64,000 nucleotides of DNA, taken from positions 1,499,781 through 1,563,780 of the forward strand of contig NZ_CP116384.1 in assembly GCF_028201475.1 (NCBI RefSeq), written 5' to 3'. Positions 61,448 to 64,000 of this stretch are shown here, piece by piece (the stretch's first letter is position 1; every line of letters begins with the position of its first letter). Made by a program: the position numbers and the translations under genes. The notes under the pieces were generated by a model. That model was not told where the DNA came from. It searched no databases and was given only the letters and a program-made list of their open reading frames with translations. Source of the DNA: Vibrio sp. SCSIO 43137 (GTDB taxonomy: Bacteria; Pseudomonadota; Gammaproteobacteria; Enterobacterales; Vibrionaceae).

Positions 61448-63421
61448 TTAGCCGACCGCCACTTCATCCAGCGTCCTGAACACCTCTTCATCCATATGCC
61501 CTTCAAGTATCAGTTTGCATACTTTTTTCCTGACAGCGAGCCCGGAGATCAGACGCTCAATAGAGAGATGCTTTGCTTCTGACTGACTATTAAACAGCTC
61601 AATGGTTTTACTCAGGATCTCGTAGCTGATCACTTCTTCACCCACTCTCAGCCAATCGAGCTTCTCTATGAGTTCCTGACACTCTTTCTGAATAGAATTA
61701 TGTGGATGACCAGTCATAGCAGAAAGAGCCGTTATAGCTCTCTCCAGAGCCTCTGAGGAGGTATACTTAGATAAGGTAATTGTCAGCTCATCGGCATTGA
61801 TCTCAACCAGATGTTTCCTTAATTTAACCCGGCGCCCCAGACGACCATTGGATTTGCTGGTTTTTCTCTGGATCGGTTCAAACTCACCGTCAATAATCTC
61901 TGCCAGTTCTTCCAGCCTCTGCTTAGACACCATTTCATTGCGTAACGGGTTAGGCAGGGTTGGAGCCATATTACGCTTGCCGGCGTTGGTAGTCCGGGCT
62001 CTGGAGTACCTTAATACCTCTTCAACATTACATTTTATGTCCAGCAGAAAATCTGAAGTTTTGCCGTTTCCGTCCACTCTGGAGATATCCAGATGATAAC
62101 CCCATAGATTAACGTTAAATTGATCTTCCTGTTTATCTTCTTCTGCCAGTTTTCTCAGTTCGCGGATCAACTCGGTAGAAAAACGGCGCCATTCGATATT
62201 TCTGGCCAGTTTCTGGTTAAGTTCACTCAGCAGCAAACTATCAGTAAATCTTCTCGACATCCGGCTACGGAAAAACGAGTAAAGCTGAAACACAAGGGTA
62301 TGCTGCTTAAGAATTTCAGGTGGGAAGAGGAAAAAGTAATCTTTTGTCAGTAACTCTTCATAAAAGGAGGGTTCCCAGACCAAGATATACAGATTAGGTT
62401 TGATCCTGATCTCTCCGGATGCGTCTTCAGAAGGCGCTTCTTCCGAAGCCGTGATGGTTCTGGCAAGGAAGCGGAAGCGATCACTTTTAAAGCCTTCCGG
62501 CATATTTTCACTCAGCCAGCGGCCTGCCAGCTCATGTAGCTGGAAGTCAGTAAACTCAATACGATCAATGCTTTCCCGGATGGAATCCCGTGCAGGCCCG
62601 CTATCTTTCTTGCCTCTCATGGAAAGAATATCGGTGATGTATAGCGGCGTTTTGTTCGGGGTCTGTTGTGCGTTGATCTGATACTCTTCCTGATGATGCT
62701 CGTGGTACTGCACTGTCAGGGTAAACAGAGCAAACAGTGTCATCAGATCATCAACAGTCATGATATTTTTAGAGGATCGAGTTTCAATGATCGCCCTTGA
62801 TCCTGAAATAGAAACCATGGATTTTTGATAGTTTTTTCTGGTTCTCGGGGGAGCCAATGCCTGATCAATAATGCCGGCCCAGTTTGTCGGTGATACCACA
62901 AACTGATCCGCTTCATCTTTCATTGCCGGCGGAGTTTGCAGACCAAACTCATTTAAAAGACGCCGGTTAACCTGAGTTTGTGCCAGTGCTTTTGATCGTT
63001 TCTGTTTTTCTGTTTTTTTGCTCGACTCTGTCATCAGACTTGATGCGCCTAAAACAGAAACCAGTTGGCTGGGGTTAACAAATCTATGCAACATGGTTTT
63101 GCCCGCCAGACCTTCTTCAAATCTAACCGGAACCTGACTAAAAAGACCTATATTGACGGCAGCACGCAATCTTTGCTGAATCGCAGCACGGGTTAAATGA
63201 CGATCAGTGGCTTCTACAATTTCCGTTGTAGAAACATAGCCATCTTTGCTGGTTAGTCCTCTCAGGGATATCAGGTTCAACAGTTCAACAATGCTTTTTG
63301 TTACCCCTTTAAAGTGCTGATACTGTTCTATCCAATCTACTGCATGTTCCGATACTTCAAAAAGGTGACCGTCTTTATGGTTTCTTGGCAGGTAAATCAG
63401 TAGTTTTTCATCGGATTTCAT
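61448..63421 (-). CDS. rctB: chromosome-2 replication initiator RctB
   Basis: A 657-residue protein matching the Vibrio RctB family in full length (V. cholerae RctB has 658). The N-terminal KSDEKLLIYLPRNHKDGHLF and HAVDWIEQYQHFKGVTKSIV are highly diagnostic. RctB binds iterons, opens the origin and recruits the replication machinery of the secondary chromosome. It lies just left of the iteron array and is transcribed away from it. An ATG at 63421 with GGA upstream is the start. The region to its right contains the likely promoter. Confidence 0.97.
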   Translation of the reverse strand: MKSDEKLLIYLPRNHKDGHLFEVSEHAVDWIEQYQHFKGVTKSIVELLNLISLRGLTSKDGYVSTTEIVEATDRHLTRAAIQQRLRAAVNIGLFSQVPVRFEEGLAGKTMLHRFVNPSQLVSVLGASSLMTESSKKTEKQKRSKALAQTQVNRRLLNEFGLQTPPAMKDEADQFVVSPTNWAGIIDQALAPPRTRKNYQKSMVSISGSRAIIETRSSKNIMTVDDLMTLFALFTLTVQYHEHHQEEYQINAQQTPNKTPLYITDILSMRGKKDSGPARDSIRESIDRIEFTDFQLHELAGRWLSENMPEGFKSDRFRFLARTITASEEAPSEDASGEIRIKPNLYILVWEPSFYEELLTKDYFFLFPPEILKQHTLVFQLYSFFRSRMSRRFTDSLLLSELNQKLARNIEWRRFSTELIRELRKLAEEDKQEDQFNVNLWGYHLDISRVDGNGKTSDFLLDIKCNVEEVLRYSRARTTNAGKRNMAPTLPNPLRNEMVSKQRLEELAEIIDGEFEPIQRKTSKSNGRLGRRVKLRKHLVEINADELTITLSKYTSSEALERAITALSAMTGHPHNSIQKECQELIEKLDWLRVGEEVISYEILSKTIELFNSQSEAKHLSIERLISGLAVRKKVCKLILEGHMDEEVFRTLDEVAVG

Positions 63422-63525
63422 TTTTATTGTCCGCAGTTCAAGTTCCGTAGATTGGCTATAGTTCCAAAAGGTTAAAGAAATTCAGATCATAAATAAAGAG
63501 ATATTTAATTTGTTTGGGTTAAAAC

Positions 63526-63573
63526 TGATCTTACTGATTATATTGATCTATATTGATTATGTGATCTAATGAT
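63526..63573. other. candidate DNA unwinding element with periodic ATCA
   Basis: TGAT (ATCA on the reverse strand) occurs at 63526, 63535, 63544, 63554, 63562 and 63570, spacings 9, 9, 10, 8 and 8 bp, in very AT-rich DNA between rctB and the iterons. RctB is known to bind single-stranded ATCA repeats during opening of the V. cholerae origin. Confidence 0.65.
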
Positions 63574-63637
63574 CTGAGCAAGGATTTGCTTTTATCTTGC
63601 TGAAAAATAAAGATAAAAAAAACAGGCTTTCGGAACG

Positions 63638-63758
63638 ATGATCATGTTATTTCCGGAGGTATGATCAAGAAGAGATCGAAAACATGATCAAACAGTGCCG
63701 GACACATGATCAATACACAGACGGAGCGATGATCATCTGGATGACAGAACGATGATCA
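63638..63758 (+). repeat. RctB iteron array (six ATGATCA units)
   Basis: ATGATCA starts at 63638, 63661, 63684, 63706, 63729 and 63752, spacings 23, 23, 22, 23 and 23 bp, all in the same orientation (the heptamer contains a Dam GATC). This is the regular six-unit array of a chromosome-2 minimal origin. Confidence 0.92.
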
Positions 63759-63773
63759 CCGAAGGTTCACATC

Positions 63774-63782
63774 TTATCCACA
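63774..63782 (+). promoter_or_regulatory. DnaA box
   Basis: TTATCCACA, a perfect DnaA box, 15 bp beyond the last iteron of the array. Confidence 0.85.
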
Positions 63783-63853
63783 GCCTCTGATTAAAATGAC
63801 TTCTAATTTAAGCGAAATTGGCAATATACAGTGTTAATCAGAGTGACAGAAGC

Positions 63854-63977
63854 ATGATCAAGGAAGCTGTTTTAGCATGTTTTCCGCTTACTTGCTCAAA
63901 CGACATTGCAACGGAGTGTTCCGGTCAATTCTATCTTGGTTTGGTGAGCATTTACTAAAATGACAGAACGATGATCA
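63854..63977 (+). repeat. two outlying iterons
   Basis: ATGATCA at 63854-63860 and 63971-63977. Both, and the last unit of the array (63752), are preceded by TGACAGAA two bases upstream, so they form a second longer repeat class (TGACAGAA-N2-ATGATCA). They are likely regulatory sites. Confidence 0.6.
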
Positions 63978-64000
63978 AGCTAGAGAGGACTATTTTTGAT

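Larger units (their letters stand above)
63422..64000. other. secondary-chromosome origin region (oriCII), incomplete at window edge
   Basis: Between rctB and the window end: AT-rich unwinding candidate 63526-63573, six regularly spaced iterons 63638-63758, a DnaA box at 63774-63782, and two outlying iterons at 63854 and 63971. This matches the arrangement of a Vibrio chromosome-2 origin. The rctA/parAB side is outside the window. Confidence 0.9.

Noticed and set aside
1..64000. CRISPR arrays, tRNA or rRNA genes, prophage or integron sites
   Set aside because: No spaced direct repeats other than the origin iterons, no cloverleaf or rRNA-like stretch, and no integrase or phage structural genes were seen.

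Overview
The window is from the secondary chromosome (chromosome 2) of a Vibrio species. The main evidence is at its right end. A full-length rctB gene, encoding the chromosome-2 replication initiator, reads leftwards from 63421. It lies next to an origin-like region with six ATGATCA iterons spaced 22-23 bp apart, a perfect DnaA box and an AT-rich tract with regularly spaced TGAT (ATCA on the other strand). Many small genes are typical Vibrio families (DUF2982, DUF3283, PA3496-like, DUF2608), and a complete syp-type biofilm locus is present. The species cannot be fixed from the sequence alone.

Layout. 1-2.5 kb: L-fucose isomerase (cut by the window edge) and its DeoR/FucR-type regulator, with a CRP-like site upstream. 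2.7-6.0 kb: a hypothetical protein, a secreted HAD-like DUF2608 protein, a DUF2982 membrane protein and a small AT-rich membrane protein. 6.0-16.5 kb: one long leftward gene train, likely the singlet-oxygen/photo-oxidative stress regulon. It holds a LON-domain protein, an ECF11 sigma factor, its ChrR zinc/cupin anti-sigma factor, DUF523/DUF1722, photolyase, a SnoaL-like protein, a frameshifted short-chain dehydrogenase, an FAD oxidoreductase, DUF1365, a cyclopropane-fatty-acid-synthase-type methyltransferase, DUF2878, a chalcone-isomerase-like protein and a DUF3833 lipoprotein. Two matching ECF-type promoters (TGATCY-N16-CGTAWT) precede the LON-domain gene and rpoE. 16.6-24.8 kb: housekeeping genes, including an ADP-ribosylglycohydrolase, RhlE helicase, an Lpp lipoprotein convergent with a LysM-L,D-transpeptidase, a lipase-like hydrolase, a GFA protein, DUF952 with a MITE directly upstream, a tRNA-binding protein and DUF3047. 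24.8-28.4 kb: a SitABCD-type Mn/Fe ABC transporter operon behind a Fur/Mur-like palindrome. 28.5-30.7 kb: selD-mnmH (selenophosphate and 2-selenouridine tRNA).

31.5-56.2 kb: a syp-type exopolysaccharide/biofilm cluster in order sypA-B-C-D, a PhnD-like periplasmic binding protein, sypF-G-H-I-K-L-M-N-O-P-Q-R, a further glycosyltransferase, a secreted LruC-domain protein and a Gly/Ser/Pro-rich lipoprotein. The canonical sypE is absent and its place is taken by the PhnD-like protein, set 12 nt before the hybrid kinase sypF. Five sigma-54 type promoters (GG-N10-GC or GG-N10-GA) precede sypA, sypI, sypM, sypP and the LruC gene. Each has a TTCTCA-like element 50-72 bp upstream, consistent with control by the NtrC-family regulator SypG. 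This adds the secreted LruC protein to the syp regulon.

56.3-61.0 kb: a PAS-GGDEF-EAL protein, a 3-hydroxyisobutyrate-dehydrogenase-like enzyme, DUF5329, a YebC-family protein, DUF3283 and a PA3496-like protein. 61.4-64.0 kb: rctB and the chromosome-2 origin. Three copies of a palindromic intergenic repeat lie at 5.4, 18.0 and 38.8 kb, the last inside the sypF-sypG gap.
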